Notes under the pieces: model-generated
Databases searched by the model: none
Told to the model about the DNA's origin: nothing
The model's input: the letters and a program-made list of their open reading frames with translations, nothing else
Translations under genes and position numbers: made by a program
Assembly (NCBI GenBank): GCA_963931925.1
Contig: OZ007570.1
Span: 24,091,340 to 24,155,339 of the forward strand
Origin: Onchidella celtica
Lineage: Eukaryota > Mollusca > Gastropoda > Systellommatophora > Onchidiidae
Length of the DNA: 64,000 nucleotides
Reading direction: 5' to 3'
Shown here: in pieces, positions 12,406 through 24,079 of the stretch
Layout of the letters: every line of letters begins with the position of its first letter
Position numbering within the stretch: position 1 is the first letter of the stretch

Positions 12406-14215
12406 ATGTTTGTTCTGTCTCTGAATTGCAGAGGCCTAAATAAAAAAAAGTATACGTTTCAATATTTTTTTAAAATGCAGAAAATATGATATCTCATGTT
12501 TACAGGAAACTCATGTCACAAGTGAACAGGGGGAGGGGAGAGATGTTCTATTCTTTTGGTACAAATAGAAGCAAAGGTCAAATTAGTCTCATCAATAGAA
12601 ACCTAAGTTATGGGGGAATTAGACTGTTGTACTCATCATATCGGGTGTTAGGCATTTATATTAAAATACGGGACTCAGAATTTTGCATCTTGAACATATA
12701 CGGCCCAACTGTCACGAGTGAGTGAGCGAGGATCAATAGTTACGGGGAGAAGGGGGTAGAGTAAGATTAACTCACGGCCCACAATTAATGGAAAGCATGG
12801 AATGTTGTGAGTTGGGGGGTTTGGATGAGGCGAGATCGGTGTACTTACAGTCACTGCAAGTTAAGAAGTCCAAGGGGACAGACGTGAAGAAAGCAGTCGG
12901 GAGATTGTGTGTTTTCCAGTGATGACTGGTAGGTTGAACTATGATTGATAATTATGATGATTGATGTACTGTATTCTCCTATGACCATGATGTAAATAAG
13001 TTATATGTGAGGAATGTGAAAGTCACTGATTACTGTGTATAGAGATGTGCGCAATGAGCGATAGATGTAAGTTCGGATCATGGATTCGTAGCGAGTCTGA
13101 GTACTGTGTAATACGGTGGAGGTGTGTTACCGTAGAGAGAGTGCAGATGTGTGGTGAGGGAAATGTGGACTGTTGTGTGTACGCTTGATGGTTCGTAATG
13201 AGTGGTGAAGTGGATAGTAATTGTATGGTGTTATAGAGATGTAATGTTATTCTTATAGGTGCCGGGGTCGGGCCGTGAGGCTACCCGTGGTGGAGAGACT
13301 AGTACCGGGGATAGGCCAGCATAAGCGAGATGCCTGGGTTGGGCAGAAGGCTACCCACAGGCCAGCCTGAGTGAAGCTGTCGCGCAGGACAGCGAGAGCA
13401 CATTATTCGTGGCAGTCTGGCCACAGACAGGGACGTTATGTATTAAGATATTAATGTGCTATTGAGGGGAGATTGAGATCCTGAGATTAGGTTGAGCAGG
13501 AGCCAGTAAGATAGGCCCGCAAGTAGTACATACATTGAGGTGAGGCTGAGGCCGGAGTATATTTTAGAAAGTTATTATCGGGTTGTGGACCCGGAGATAG
13601 AATGAATGTTGGGAATAACGACCATTGGATGGTATTTAAATTGAATAATGTACTGTATGTAATTGCACGTATATCTTTATTTTTATGTATAATAAATGTG
13701 TGAGTCTGTTTGGTTGTTCTGTTAAGTGTTATACTTGTTCGTTCGTGATTGTTGTCCTGTCATAATCATTACATCTCCCAGTCTGGGATTTGTGACACCA
13801 ACAATTAAAGCAGAAAAAATACCTTTTTTTTTAACCAGTTGACCCAAATAATCTCGACTTATGACAATAATATAGTATGTGGGGACTTCAATGTCGTCCT
13901 TGATAATGACCTAGATATAGCAGCAGGAGAGCCGCATGATGGAAGGGAAACAAGCGGACAGGTTGGACTTACTTGACGCGTGGCGCTTGTTTCACCGGAC
14001 CGAGAAAGACTACACTTGGGCTAGAAGCACACCGTTTATAGCCAGAAGGCTAGATTACATTTTTTGTGATTATAATCTATTGGCCAATTATATGGAAATG
14101 CCTACCATGAAATTGTGATCTTCAGCGACCATAAAGGGATAGTAGTCAAAATATGTGATATTGCATTTAAAACAGGACCGTCGATCTGGAAACTTAATAA
14201 CTCCTTATTGAAAGA
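12406..14215 (+). pseudogene. L1/Tx1-like LINE endonuclease fragment, split by a solo LTR
   Basis: Starts at ATG 12406 with FVLSLNCRGLN, then SCLQETHVTSEQ (frame noise around 12440-12540), GGIRLLYSSYRVLGIYIKI, and CILNIYGPT, where the LTR interrupts it. After the LTR it continues with QIISTYDNNIVCGDFNVVLD, then RRLDYIFCDYNLL and FSDHKGIVVK, followed by PSIWKLNNSLLKD, the end of the endonuclease in L1/Tx1-type elements. Several shifts and stops make it non-functional. No RT follows. Confidence 0.75.
12710..13797 (+). mobile_element. Solo LTR with 5-bp target duplication
   Basis: Begins TGTCAC and ends GTGACA, perfect inverted termini, and is flanked on both sides by CCAAC (12705-12709 and 13798-13802). 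Removing it rejoins the endonuclease reading NIYGPT with NN. A polyadenylation-like AATAAA lies at about 13691. The 5-bp duplication, TG...CA ends and 1088-bp length fit an LTR retrotransposon (Gypsy-like or similar) reduced to one LTR by recombination. Strand is arbitrary apart from the AATAAA. Confidence 0.85.
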
Positions 14216-14397
14216 TCCCCCAGATGTTTCAGAATATCCCACTCATAATCTAGGGTATCCTAGATAATCTGGAATATTATGGAATCTAAAAGGAAGATAA
14301 ACATAACGCCTTAAATCGGAGATTATCTTTATTTCATTTTTACTTAGTCCTCTAATACAACCACTTAGAGATGTTCACCTGGGTTTGGGTTCCGTGC

Positions 14398-14590
<193 letters not shown>

Positions 14591-14734
14591 TCACTAAAAT
14601 GCTAGTTCGGCTTTTTTTTTTTAAAAGTATAGATACACCTGTTCTGGCACTGTCATATAGTTGCAAGGTTACTATTTTGTGCCGGTCTCTTACTCCCTCC
14701 TACTTGTCCGTGTTAGCTTCACGCTCATCCTTGG

Positions 14735-15330
14735 TAATTCACCTCTGCTACTAATTAATCAGTACTTTATTTTTAAGATAACTATAATAGGGTTTCGTGT
14801 GTTTTAGTTTCATATTTCACTAGGTATGACTTTGCTTATTTGAAAAAGGAAAGAAAAAAGAAAAAAACTTCTCATAATTGTATTTTCATACTCTACTTAA
14901 ATAACTAATTCACCTGCAGCAAGTGAATCAGTATCTAATATTTATTTCTTTATTAGAGTAAGCTATCGTACGTTTTAGCTTCATACTCGTGTATTGCTAA
15001 ATATAATTCCATGATTGTGTTTTCATACTCTGCTTAATAATTCACCTGCAACAAGCGAATCAGTACATTATTTAATGTAATATTAGGATCTTGTACTTTT
15101 TTGCAGTTCTTGTTTGATTTTCAACAGTTGTTTTTTTTTTCAATTGAACAACGGAAAGGAACCTTTCCATGGCTGTTATTTCATACACTGCCTAGACGAT
15201 GCTCGTCATTCTATATAATGCCTGGGCATACTATGTCAAAAATCCAAGCAACTCTATTTCATACTTTGCCTAATTTGTCTCGACATTCTATAGAATGCCT
15301 GAACCTCGTACTTCGCCGGTAACATATATA
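14735..15330 (+). repeat. Degenerate tandem repeat, roughly 130-170 bp units
   Basis: The words AATTCACCTGCA, GAATCAGTA and TTTCATACTCTGCTTA recur in the same order near 14735, 14908 and 15038, with further eroded copies (CATACTTTGCCTAAT, CATTCTATAGAATGCCTG) to about 15300. Unit length varies, so it is an old array. Confidence 0.5.
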
Positions 15331-16066
15331 TCTCACAGTGAGCCGAGTTACTCTTCCTTCTTCCTAAGTGCCACCGGATTCCATTGTATTATACAATGTT
15401 CTTCATAATTCCGGATATTCAGCCCAAATTATTATCAGGACACTGTTTTCTCTAATGTCGGTTGTAATGCAGTGGTATCAGTGGTATTATTTCTTGTCTG
15501 GACAGTACCTTCCCAGAGGTCACTTTTGTATAATTTATTAACAACATGAATTCCTTCGCTGGAGTAAACCTAATAATGGTGTCAAAATGGCTACCAAGAG
15601 GGATCGTCTAATCGGGGAGAATGGGATTTTGGTGGCTTAGGTGAACCAGTATCCGGACTGCCCCTTCATCAACATACGACCTTTAACCCGCCTTCCCTTA
15701 CGACAGGATGATGATTTGGTCTTTGCTACCCAATTGGTCAGGCTTCGAAATCTTCGCGGTTCGAGAACACATTGTAATTCTGGAGTAGCCCTGGCATAAC
15801 AGCTGTCGACATCCGTGCACAATGTATCTCCCTGGTTGGAAGTAAATAATTTTATCACGATAACATTGGTTGCAGCTATAGCTTCTAAAACCTGTTTAAA
15901 AATTCGTCATAACATTACTTACAATGTATGCATATTTTGTGCTCAAGTAAACAACAATGTATATCTCGTGATCTTTCCCTAGAAACAGGTCTCGGCGAAA
16001 TGACATGTATCTTCTGAAGGACATCTTCCTGGAATATTTGTCAAAAAAAATTGTTTACATCATCTA
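15331..16066. other. Intergenic, no gene recognised
   Basis: No domain-bearing frame. A segment at about 15990-16060 (CTTCTGAAGGACATC) is echoed at about 17070-17120, so part of it is dispersed repeat. Confidence 0.4.
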
Positions 16067-16478
16067 TCTAATTATATATTACGCACTTTCCCCACCTTTG
16101 AACGCAAAAGGCTTTTTTATTAGGCCATCTACAGTAACCAAATTTTACATGTTCATTTCAAATACCGCGGAGGGTGCACGGAAATTTTTATTATTTTGCT
16201 TAGTTTGGTTCTTGAATTTATAGAAAATGCATTGTTTCATCGTGCTGTCAATAGTTCTAATTTTCATCCTCCATCTTGGCTCCATTCTGTTATAGTACCG
16301 TGCATGTCATAAAAAGTAACAATATCAAGCATTCAGTTTGGTGCGCAGTGTCCTGGCGCGCATGAGTTCTGAAGCAAGACTGCAGATTACTACTTTTATT
16401 ATAAGAGAGAGAGAGAGAGAGAGGGGGGGGGGGGGCACACGATTGTTTATTCCGGGCAATGCCCGGTACGTCGTCTAG
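16067..16478 (+). mobile_element. Non-autonomous Helitron
   Basis: Begins TCTAATTATATATTACGC after an A. It ends with the hairpin CCGGGCAATGCCCGG (16452-16466), then CTAG (16475-16478) before a T. A 5' TC, a 3' hairpin, a CTRR end and A/T flanks are the Helitron signature; there is no target duplication. It contains a (GA)n(G)n tract. The first 260 bp recur at 32636. Confidence 0.7.
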
Positions 16479-18521
16479 TACTATATATATTTGTGGGCTT
16501 GAGATGTTTCGTTGCAAAAGGCTTTTGAACCACTCAACAATTAGACTTCAAATGTTATATGTTGCATCAGAATGGATGTAAGGGTGTGCAGTTTTTAATA
16601 GAAGTCTCAAATTGGTGTAGATTTTTTTATTGGAAATTTATTGTTTCCCCAATTGTCACTAGGCTCATTGACATGCTGTAGGTTTTTATGACATCATCAC
16701 TTCCTGAAAATATTCAGTGTGCACCACTGCACACTGTGTACTGTCCTATCGCTGAGTTTTGGAGATGACCCTACGCATCTTGGCTTTTGTTCTTATTCCT
16801 TTCGGTCTGAAGTGGTGTCCTTTGTTGTTGCATCTCTCTTATAAGCTATCTATGCAGCTTTCTTAGTTCACAGGCGTCTTATGTTTTACCCAAAAAAAAA
16901 GAATAAAGCCTACACAAATCTGTTCATCGGATGGGTATTCAGCTAGTATTATAAGGACCCGCCACCCTCCAAATGTATTCATTTCTCGCAATCCTTCCCC
17001 ATTGACACAGGTCACAACATAATCGTCAAACCGTGACATATTTCATCTCATGCGTAATGGGACATGATAATTATCATCTGAAGGACATCCTGGTGACATG
17101 TTTATCAAAGATTATCTGCAACACAGTGCATAATTTTGTGTGCGCGGATTTTCCTGTCTACTAACTTTGTTAATGATATGCAAAGAAGAGCTCCCTGCAG
17201 AGACGACAGTGAAGGTAACATGATACCTCTGTTCATTATTCCCTAGGAGTGTTTTCACCCATCGTTTTAGGAATATTTCATGTTCTGTACTTACTTTGAA
17301 TGTAGACAATTTTGTGTCTATAGTGCGTTCACGGTTGGCCAGTTTCTATAATATCTCCGACTTGCCTTGATCAATCCGGGCCAAATTTTGCATAGCCTCC
17401 TGTTTCACTTTGTCTGAACTTGGATTTATTTTTTTTGACATTCATCGGGGTTGGCATAAATTTTTTTTTTTTCTTCATAAAGTCGTATTAAAAACTTGTC
17501 CGACATCACATGGTGAACAGGAGGTTGTTTACAGTACCAGCAAAAGTGCACCACTGACAAGCAGTTTTCTTAACTGCAAAGGTGTATGTTTTGGATAAAC
17601 GCATAGTATAGTTTAAAGAGAGGTGTTATAGTGAATAAGAGTGAACCAAATAATTGTTTATTATTAACTTTGCTGCACTGATGTAATGTTTTGTCTCTAG
17701 GCTGGTAGTTAGCTTGTTACACAGATTATATATCCGTTTGTCCATAGAATATTGTACTTGGTACAAACCAAATTTGACGGGACACTTCATATTTGATTTC
17801 ATCCAGAAACTGTTTCTGATTTTCATATTCTGTGAAGCAAAAACCTCGGAAATCACTGTCATCATCATTCTTTTTGTTTTTGTTTTCTTTTTTTGTCAGA
17901 AAGTTAACTATCACCACAAAGTCCGAAACAATCCGTTTCCGCTAAGGTATCGCTATTTACATCTTGCTACAACAAGATCTGATCTCTCCTTTAGGAATAC
18001 TCTTCCACTTTTTGTGGACTGGAACCCCAAGTCTTCACGGCCAAATAACATGTTATTCTCTTCACGCTGATACTATACTGTGTATCAAGATTATGTCTGG
18101 TAAATTTAAAGTAAGATCAACGTTGCCTTCAGATAGTTGAATATGCATCTTTCTATGATGTCAAAGTCAAAGGTGTCCAAGATTAGCTTTCAGTTTTTTC
18201 TACTATCTTTATTCTTATCTGGCAGCTCGTTCTGCCAACTTCTGAGTGTAGTGGTTTTTACACCCAAGCATACACAGTTGCTTTTCAGGGAGTAGTTTAA
18301 AGAAACTTGAAGGCTTTGTTTTTTAGCTTCGCACGCATGATATTAAGTGCTCTCAGTGCAATTTTCTTTACTTCAGGATCATACTGTCGGGGCACAGTGA
18401 AAATCTGGTACTGTTTCAAACGTGTCTATTTTCGTAGAACTGGTGCAAGCTCTCAGACTGGCTGTGCTGGCATGCTACGTCAGGACTGAAAATTTGTTTA
18501 CTTGGTTCAAAATAAACGTTT
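16479..18521. other. Intergenic, repeats only
   Basis: A Helitron-like terminus CAGCTAG lies at about 16951, and a phrase GTCAAACCGTGACATATTTC at about 17027 recurs near 19727. No protein domain could be recognised in the short frames. Confidence 0.4.
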
Positions 18522-18974
18522 TTGATGTATGCAAAGATAATTAAAATCACGATATTCAGTGATGTTCCCGTTGTTTACGCTGCGCAGTCGCGTGCAATTG
18601 GTGTGAGTTGTAATTCACCAGCAGCGAAAAAGGGCCGTTGCGTTTATCTGAAATGTTTCGAGTTGCTCGTATGTAAACATGGCGTAATAAAGATGACATC
18701 TGTGCACACATTAAAAATGCTGCTATTTGCCTCTCTGTGTTTTCTGTGTTTTTTAATACATGTTTATGAAGAAAAATTTTTTCGCTTTTCGCTTTTCACA
18801 AGTGAAAAAAACAGTTCCCATTTGAGACAAATTGAAACAGGAGACTATGCAAAATTTGGCCCGGATTCATTAAGGCAAGCCGGAGATATTAAAGAAATTG
18901 GCCAACCGTATGTTTTTGAAGGCACTATAATAATGTTACATGCAAAAAAATGTCTTGTAACAGGTGTGATTTGA
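18522..18974 (+). CDS. Unrecognised ORF with one membrane segment (tentative exon)
   Basis: 150 codons, not recognised. From the internal Met at codon 53 the frame reads MTSVHTLKMLLFASLCFLCF: a short basic start, one hydrophobic helix, then a polar stretch with an N-glycosylation sequon (NSS). That is the outline of a type II membrane protein such as a Golgi transferase N-terminus. Near the end, ACAG/GTGTGA (18960-18969) could be a splice donor, so this might be a first coding exon. No catalytic domain is visible nearby, and chance is the main alternative. Confidence 0.2.
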   Translation: MMYAKIIKITIFSDVPVVYAAQSRAIGVSCNSPAAKKGRCVYLKCFELLVCKHGVIKMTSVHTLKMLLFASLCFLCFLIHVYEEKFFRFSLFTSEKNSSHLRQIETGDYAKFGPDSLRQAGDIKEIGQPYVFEGTIIMLHAKKCLVTGVI

Positions 18975-19460
18975 AGGGCACACTTCTTCTGCAAATGCTC
19001 ATTAAAAAGACGTCTTTTGAGGTGATGGTATTCATGATTTTGATTTTATAAAGACCTAAAATCAAAGGAAGATCAGTAAATGAAAACTTTCAAACATTTG
19101 AAATCACAATTTCTGAAGTTAACCTGGGAAAATGCTTTATAGTAATGATGAGAAATCTGATTCGATGTACTTTAACAGGATATGGCAATGAATTATCATT
19201 TTATTGTGTGGTTTTTTGCCAGACTTCTCAGTTCAGTCTGGGGCAATCGACGACAACCACCTACAGCATTAAATACTCCATTCTCTATACTAATTAAGAT
19301 TATACAGTTGTGACAAAATATAAACTTTCCTATCCTCCCTCACCCTCCTTTTTCCTCAAATTAATAAAATCAATGAAACATGACAATAATTAAAGACACA
19401 CCATAAGCATTTCATGCACATAATTATTATGATTACTGATTCACAGGAGAAAAAAACACC

Positions 19461-19595
<135 letters not shown>

Positions 19596-19839
19596 GTTGT
19601 GAATTATATAAATAAATTCGAATACCAGCACATCATGGAACGCCATGACCAGGAACGACAGAAATGTAGGGACTATCCATGTCTCATTATCTCTCCTCAG
19701 CAACGTATGTCTCACTGACTTGGTCGTCAAACCGTGACCTATTTCATCTCATGCATGGCTGATATGATAAATAATATTATCTTTTACATATCTTTTTCGT
19801 GCTATGTTTTTCTCTTGGAGCATGCATATTGAGCATTCT

Positions 19840-19840
<1 letters not shown>

Positions 19841-19932
<92 letters not shown>
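19841..19932 (+). repeat. (TC)n microsatellite
   Basis: About 92 bp of uninterrupted CT, directly left of an inverted-repeat element. Confidence 0.95.
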
Positions 19933-19935
<3 letters not shown>

Positions 19936-19950
19936 CTATCTAAACCCCGT

Positions 19951-20411
19951 CTTAAGGGTTCGTTCACACCAAACTGACGACAACGGGCGTGCAATCACGG
20001 CCGAGCAACAGTGATACACAATTTCTCTATTATTATGATCGGGTTCAGACCAACCTGCCGACAACAGACGAGTCATTTTCTCTCGCCTGTCCGACTTTTC
20101 ACTTTTACCGCTGCAGTAAAATTTCAACGACACTCAGCCGTGTAGCCAACAGGTTCATGGCGTCTAAAAATAGCACAGGCGAGGTGCTTGAAGCAAAAAT
20201 TTCCAATACATTAATTTTTTTTCATCAAATGTTATTTTTTTAGCGCAGATTTGAATTCAGCGACCCAAAAATTAGATACGGGCGCGAAAGCTAGCGCTTT
20301 ATCGCTTAATAAAGAATTTTTGAAAAAAAATTTCATGTTTAGTCATTTCAAAACGGGCGCTCGGCCGTGTTCACACGCCCGTTGTCGTCAGCTTGGTCTG
20401 AATGCCGATAG
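19951..20411. mobile_element. MITE with about 43-bp terminal inverted repeats
   Basis: The left arm at 19961-20003 (CACCAAACTGACGACAACGG...GGCCGAG) pairs with the right arm at 20360-20402 (CTCGGCCGTG...GTCAGCTTGGT), with roughly five in six bases complementary. A partial third copy of the arm (GTTCAGACCAACCTGCCGAC) begins at 20043. No transposase. The ends resemble hAT- or Harbinger-derived MITEs, but the target duplication is unclear. Confidence 0.6.
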
Positions 20412-20611
20412 TCGTTCCAAATCTTCTCTGCAACAGTCGTTGATGGGTAACATTGTTGCGCTTATAATAAACACAAACATTACGCCCTTTTAAAGCAGCA
20501 GTTAGAATGACAGTATGAGCGAAATGCATGTATTGCAGAGCATTTTGTGAAACAATAGTATCTCAGAGATGGAGGTGTATCAACATTGCAATTGAATGAT
20601 GAGAGAAAGTA

Positions 20612-20995
20612 GAGACAGTAAAGTACATTCTTATCCATTTAAACTTACGGTATAGATTGGTAGAGTACATTCCCATCCATGGACTAAGATAATTATAGAT
20701 TCTTGAAGAGCATTCTTATTCAATAACCGAATTATAATTGATAAAGTGCATTCTCATTAATTATTTAAGTTCTAGATTGGCAAAATACATTCTCATTCAT
20801 TGACTAACATATTATAGTTTGGTACCTGCGTTACAGATTGATGAAGCACGTTCTCAATTCATTAACTAAGTTATAGATTGGTAAAGTACATTCTCATTCA
20901 ATAGTTAAGTTACAGATTGGTAAAGAACTTCAGTAACTAAGTAAAAGATTGATAAAGTATATTCTTACTGAATACCTGAATTGTAGATTCAGTTC
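20612..20995 (+). repeat. Degenerate ~45-60 bp tandem repeat
   Basis: The motif AGATTGGTAAAGTACATTCTCATTC, shortened or mutated, recurs about eight times, spaced by (A)ACTAAGTTAT. Copies are eroded. Confidence 0.6.
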
Positions 20996-21367
20996 ACGAA
21001 AGGGAGTATACAGCACGCTTGTTTCGGCTTTTGTTGATTGGTCAAATCTTATCATTATTATGGTACGATAAATAACGGAGGAAAACGTACAAGTCTGTCT
21101 TAGTACTTAGGAGGCAGTAGAAAGATAGATCGGATCTACTGTTTCTGTTACTGTTGCAGGTCACAGCTGAACACCAATGACATTGTGACTTTCTAGATTT
21201 TTCGAGTTGTATTGTTACAGTAAGCACGTTGTACACAAACTGCAGTGAAAACCCTATGGCTTCCCTCTCCTTGGCTACCGTTCTACCGCGCTTGCCCGGG
21301 CCGCTCCCGTTGATATCCGATGTCGCGTTCGGAGGCAAGGGAAACGTCTTATTATTTCTACGATCTT

Positions 21368-21368
21368 T

Positions 21369-21457
<89 letters not shown>

Positions 21458-21557
21458 CCTCTCTCTCTCTCTCTTCCTCTTCCTCTCTCTCTGTCTCTTT
21501 CTCTCTCTCTCTCTCTCTCTGTCTCACTGTCTCTTTCTCTCTCTCTCTCTGTCTCAA

Positions 21558-21652
<95 letters not shown>
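21368..21652 (+). repeat. Long (TC)n microsatellite
   Basis: Nearly 290 bp of CT with CCC, GTCTC and TTTC interruptions. The 142- and 189-codon frames across it are artefacts. Confidence 0.95.
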
Positions 21653-21869
21653 GGTGAATATGACCAAAGAAAAATTATTCTATTAAAATTCCAGATTCTG
21701 GTGCAGGTTCAACTTTACTTATTAGTTGTTACGCATGAGCCGTCCGTGCCCCATTGCACACCACGAGTGAGCAGAGATGTACCCAGTAAAAGTAAAACAA
21801 ATTTTTTGCACGAATCAAAGCGTGAGTTTAATGCTGACATCTCTTTCTTGTGCAAAAAAAAGGTTGCAC

Positions 21870-22206
21870 CAGAGAGTATAGATGTATAGAGAGGTTTCAC
21901 TATTGGTCGATTTGCACTGCGAGACACGGGAGGCTCCGCGAAACCATTGTTAGCATGGAGCGGAAAGTAGGTCGCTGCCGTAAACAATACCCGTTTGTGC
22001 ATTGCCACGGGGTGTAAGAGCTTGCAAACGGCTTTAAATAGTTTCAATCAACTCAAAAAATATGAACAAAACACAGTAAACAGATATGCACACTATCTTT
22101 GGCGAAGGCGGTCTCTTTCAATTGTTCTTTTTTTTTTTTTTTTACCGCAGCGACCTAGTTTCGCGATTTGGCGGAAGTGAGATCTCTCTATACATCTATA
22201 TCCTCT
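21870..22206. mobile_element. hAT-type MITE with 8-bp target duplication
   Basis: Flanked by GGTTGCAC on both sides (21862-21869 and 22207-22214). Termini are inverted: AGAGAGTATAGATGTATAGA on the left and the complement of AGAGGATATAGATGTATAGA on the right. An 8-bp duplication is the hAT mark. At 337 bp and with no transposase, it is non-autonomous. Confidence 0.75.
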
Positions 22207-22489
22207 GGTTGCACTGGCCTAATTAATAGGCATGACATTTCTCCAAGTTGTTCACAAGCAAGCAACCTTCGTGCAGAGAGGAAAGAGGACACGCTCAGGC
22301 TAGAGATCTTTTAACAGTGGCCTTGTTGTTGATTCCATTGATGCAGCCTTGTATTTGGAGGTAACTATGTTGTGCTGTTCCTTTCGAGAACTATTTGATA
22401 TCGTGACGGTTGAGGTCACTTGGAAGTTACTTATTGGATTGAATTCTTGGGTTTGTGAACCTGTAGCGCTACATGTGGAACTTGTCAAC

Positions 22490-22737
22490 GTTGGATAATT
22501 ATGCAACTGCATGTGTAGACCCAGTTGTCAATGTTGGACAATGTGTATATGGGCGTGTGGACCCAATTGCCTTCCTTGGATTATAAATCTGTGTATGGAA
22601 CCCAGTTTTCAACGCTGGACACGGAAACTGTGAGTGAGACCCAGTTGTCAGCGTTGGAGTGTAGATCCAGCTGTCAGCGTTGGAGTGTAGATCCAGCTGT
22701 CAGCGTTGGAGTGTAGATCCAGCTGTCAGCGTTGGAT
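22490..22737 (+). repeat. 26-bp minisatellite
   Basis: Near-perfect 26-bp units built on GTCAGCGTTGGAGTGTAGAT run from about 22635 to 22735. Older divergent units (GTCAACGTTGG, GTCAATGTTGG, TTCAACGCTGG) extend left to 22490. Confidence 0.8.
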
Positions 22738-22872
22738 GAGAAGGACTGTGATTCTGTCGCACGATCGTATGACATATACCCTACTACTTTAGTTCGTTTC
22801 AGTGTTGATTGTTAGTATGATTGCTGTTGTGGATTGCCATTGCGATTGGTGAGAAATTATTATGTAAATATA

Positions 22873-23275
22873 TCTATATTAATAAAAGTGAAACTTTACG
22901 ATTATTGCAGCGCGTCTTTCGCTACTCCTCTGTTAATGCTGATTCGGTGGCCCTCAGATTTTATACAGCGCTTAGTATAGACTGTCGTCGTGTCGCCGGC
23001 ACAGAAAATAAAAAGATAATTAATAACTCGCAGAACGTTTATATCAATTTCTAGGTTGCGACACATTGGCGTTCGGTCTATTTTTTCGGCAAATTAATGT
23101 AATTGAGATGGGACGCCAACGCGCAAAGGGAGAGCAGTAAAACGCATCTAAAAACAAACAAACTAAAATAAAATAAAGCTAAAGGAACAGGCAAAATGAA
23201 GCAGGTCCATAATAATCACCCAGAACTGAAACTAATAAATCGATTTATCCCGGGCAGGGCCGGGAACTCAGCTAG
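22873..23275 (+). mobile_element. Non-autonomous Helitron
   Basis: Starts TCTATATTAATAAAAG and ends with the hairpin CCCGGGCAGGGCCGGG followed by CTCAGCTAG, then T. Its last 120 bp match the end of the copy at 26292-26984, so both belong to one family. Confidence 0.7.
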
Positions 23276-24079
23276 TTTAAGTATATTATAATTATTGTTG
23301 TTACTACTATTATTATTGTTGTTGTTTATAAGTTCTTCATTTTTCGCCACTAAATAAAGTTATTTTGAATGCAAAGTAGGGATTTTCTATGTGTATGATG
23401 ACTGCAGATGTACCATGGCGCCACTGGGGTGTGACCTCACCTATGACGGAGTTCTATTTGCAGAGGCGTGTCGTCGGCTAGAAGATGCAGGGGCGGCGGT
23501 AGTTGGTCTGAACTGCTGCCGTGGCCCAGAGTCTATCCTGCCCGCTATTCGAGTAGTGAGGAAAGCTTGCAAGGTACACCTATATCAAAGTTCGTTCCAA
23601 TATGATCGTGCGAGTTTCACTTATTAATATCTCTTAAACGATTCCACCTACATGATTGTATTTTTGCATGACTTTGTAAACTAATTTGTCTTAATAGGAT
23701 AATATTTTTTAGCATTTTACTACAGAAATAAAGTTGATTTTCTTCATAGCTTTATGTAATGTCAGAAATTGATTAGAACTGCTTCTCATTGGTTGGTTAC
23801 ATTGCTTACAGTTGGAGATAAAAATATTTGTTTTTCTTTCCCCAACTTATTTTCGTCTGAGGCCCTACAACTGCTTTTTGACTTCCACGTTTTTCACTTA
23901 AGCCTTTTTAAGGCGTCCATGTTCATTTAATTGCAAATGTATTTTACTACTTACACGTGTGCAAATACACACAGACAGACACACACATTCACAAAGAAAA
24001 ATCAGACGGAGAGAAAGTTCGATCGAAGAGAACGGCATCCTTAAGAAGTGTAATAAGCAGGTAATACATTACATTTGCT

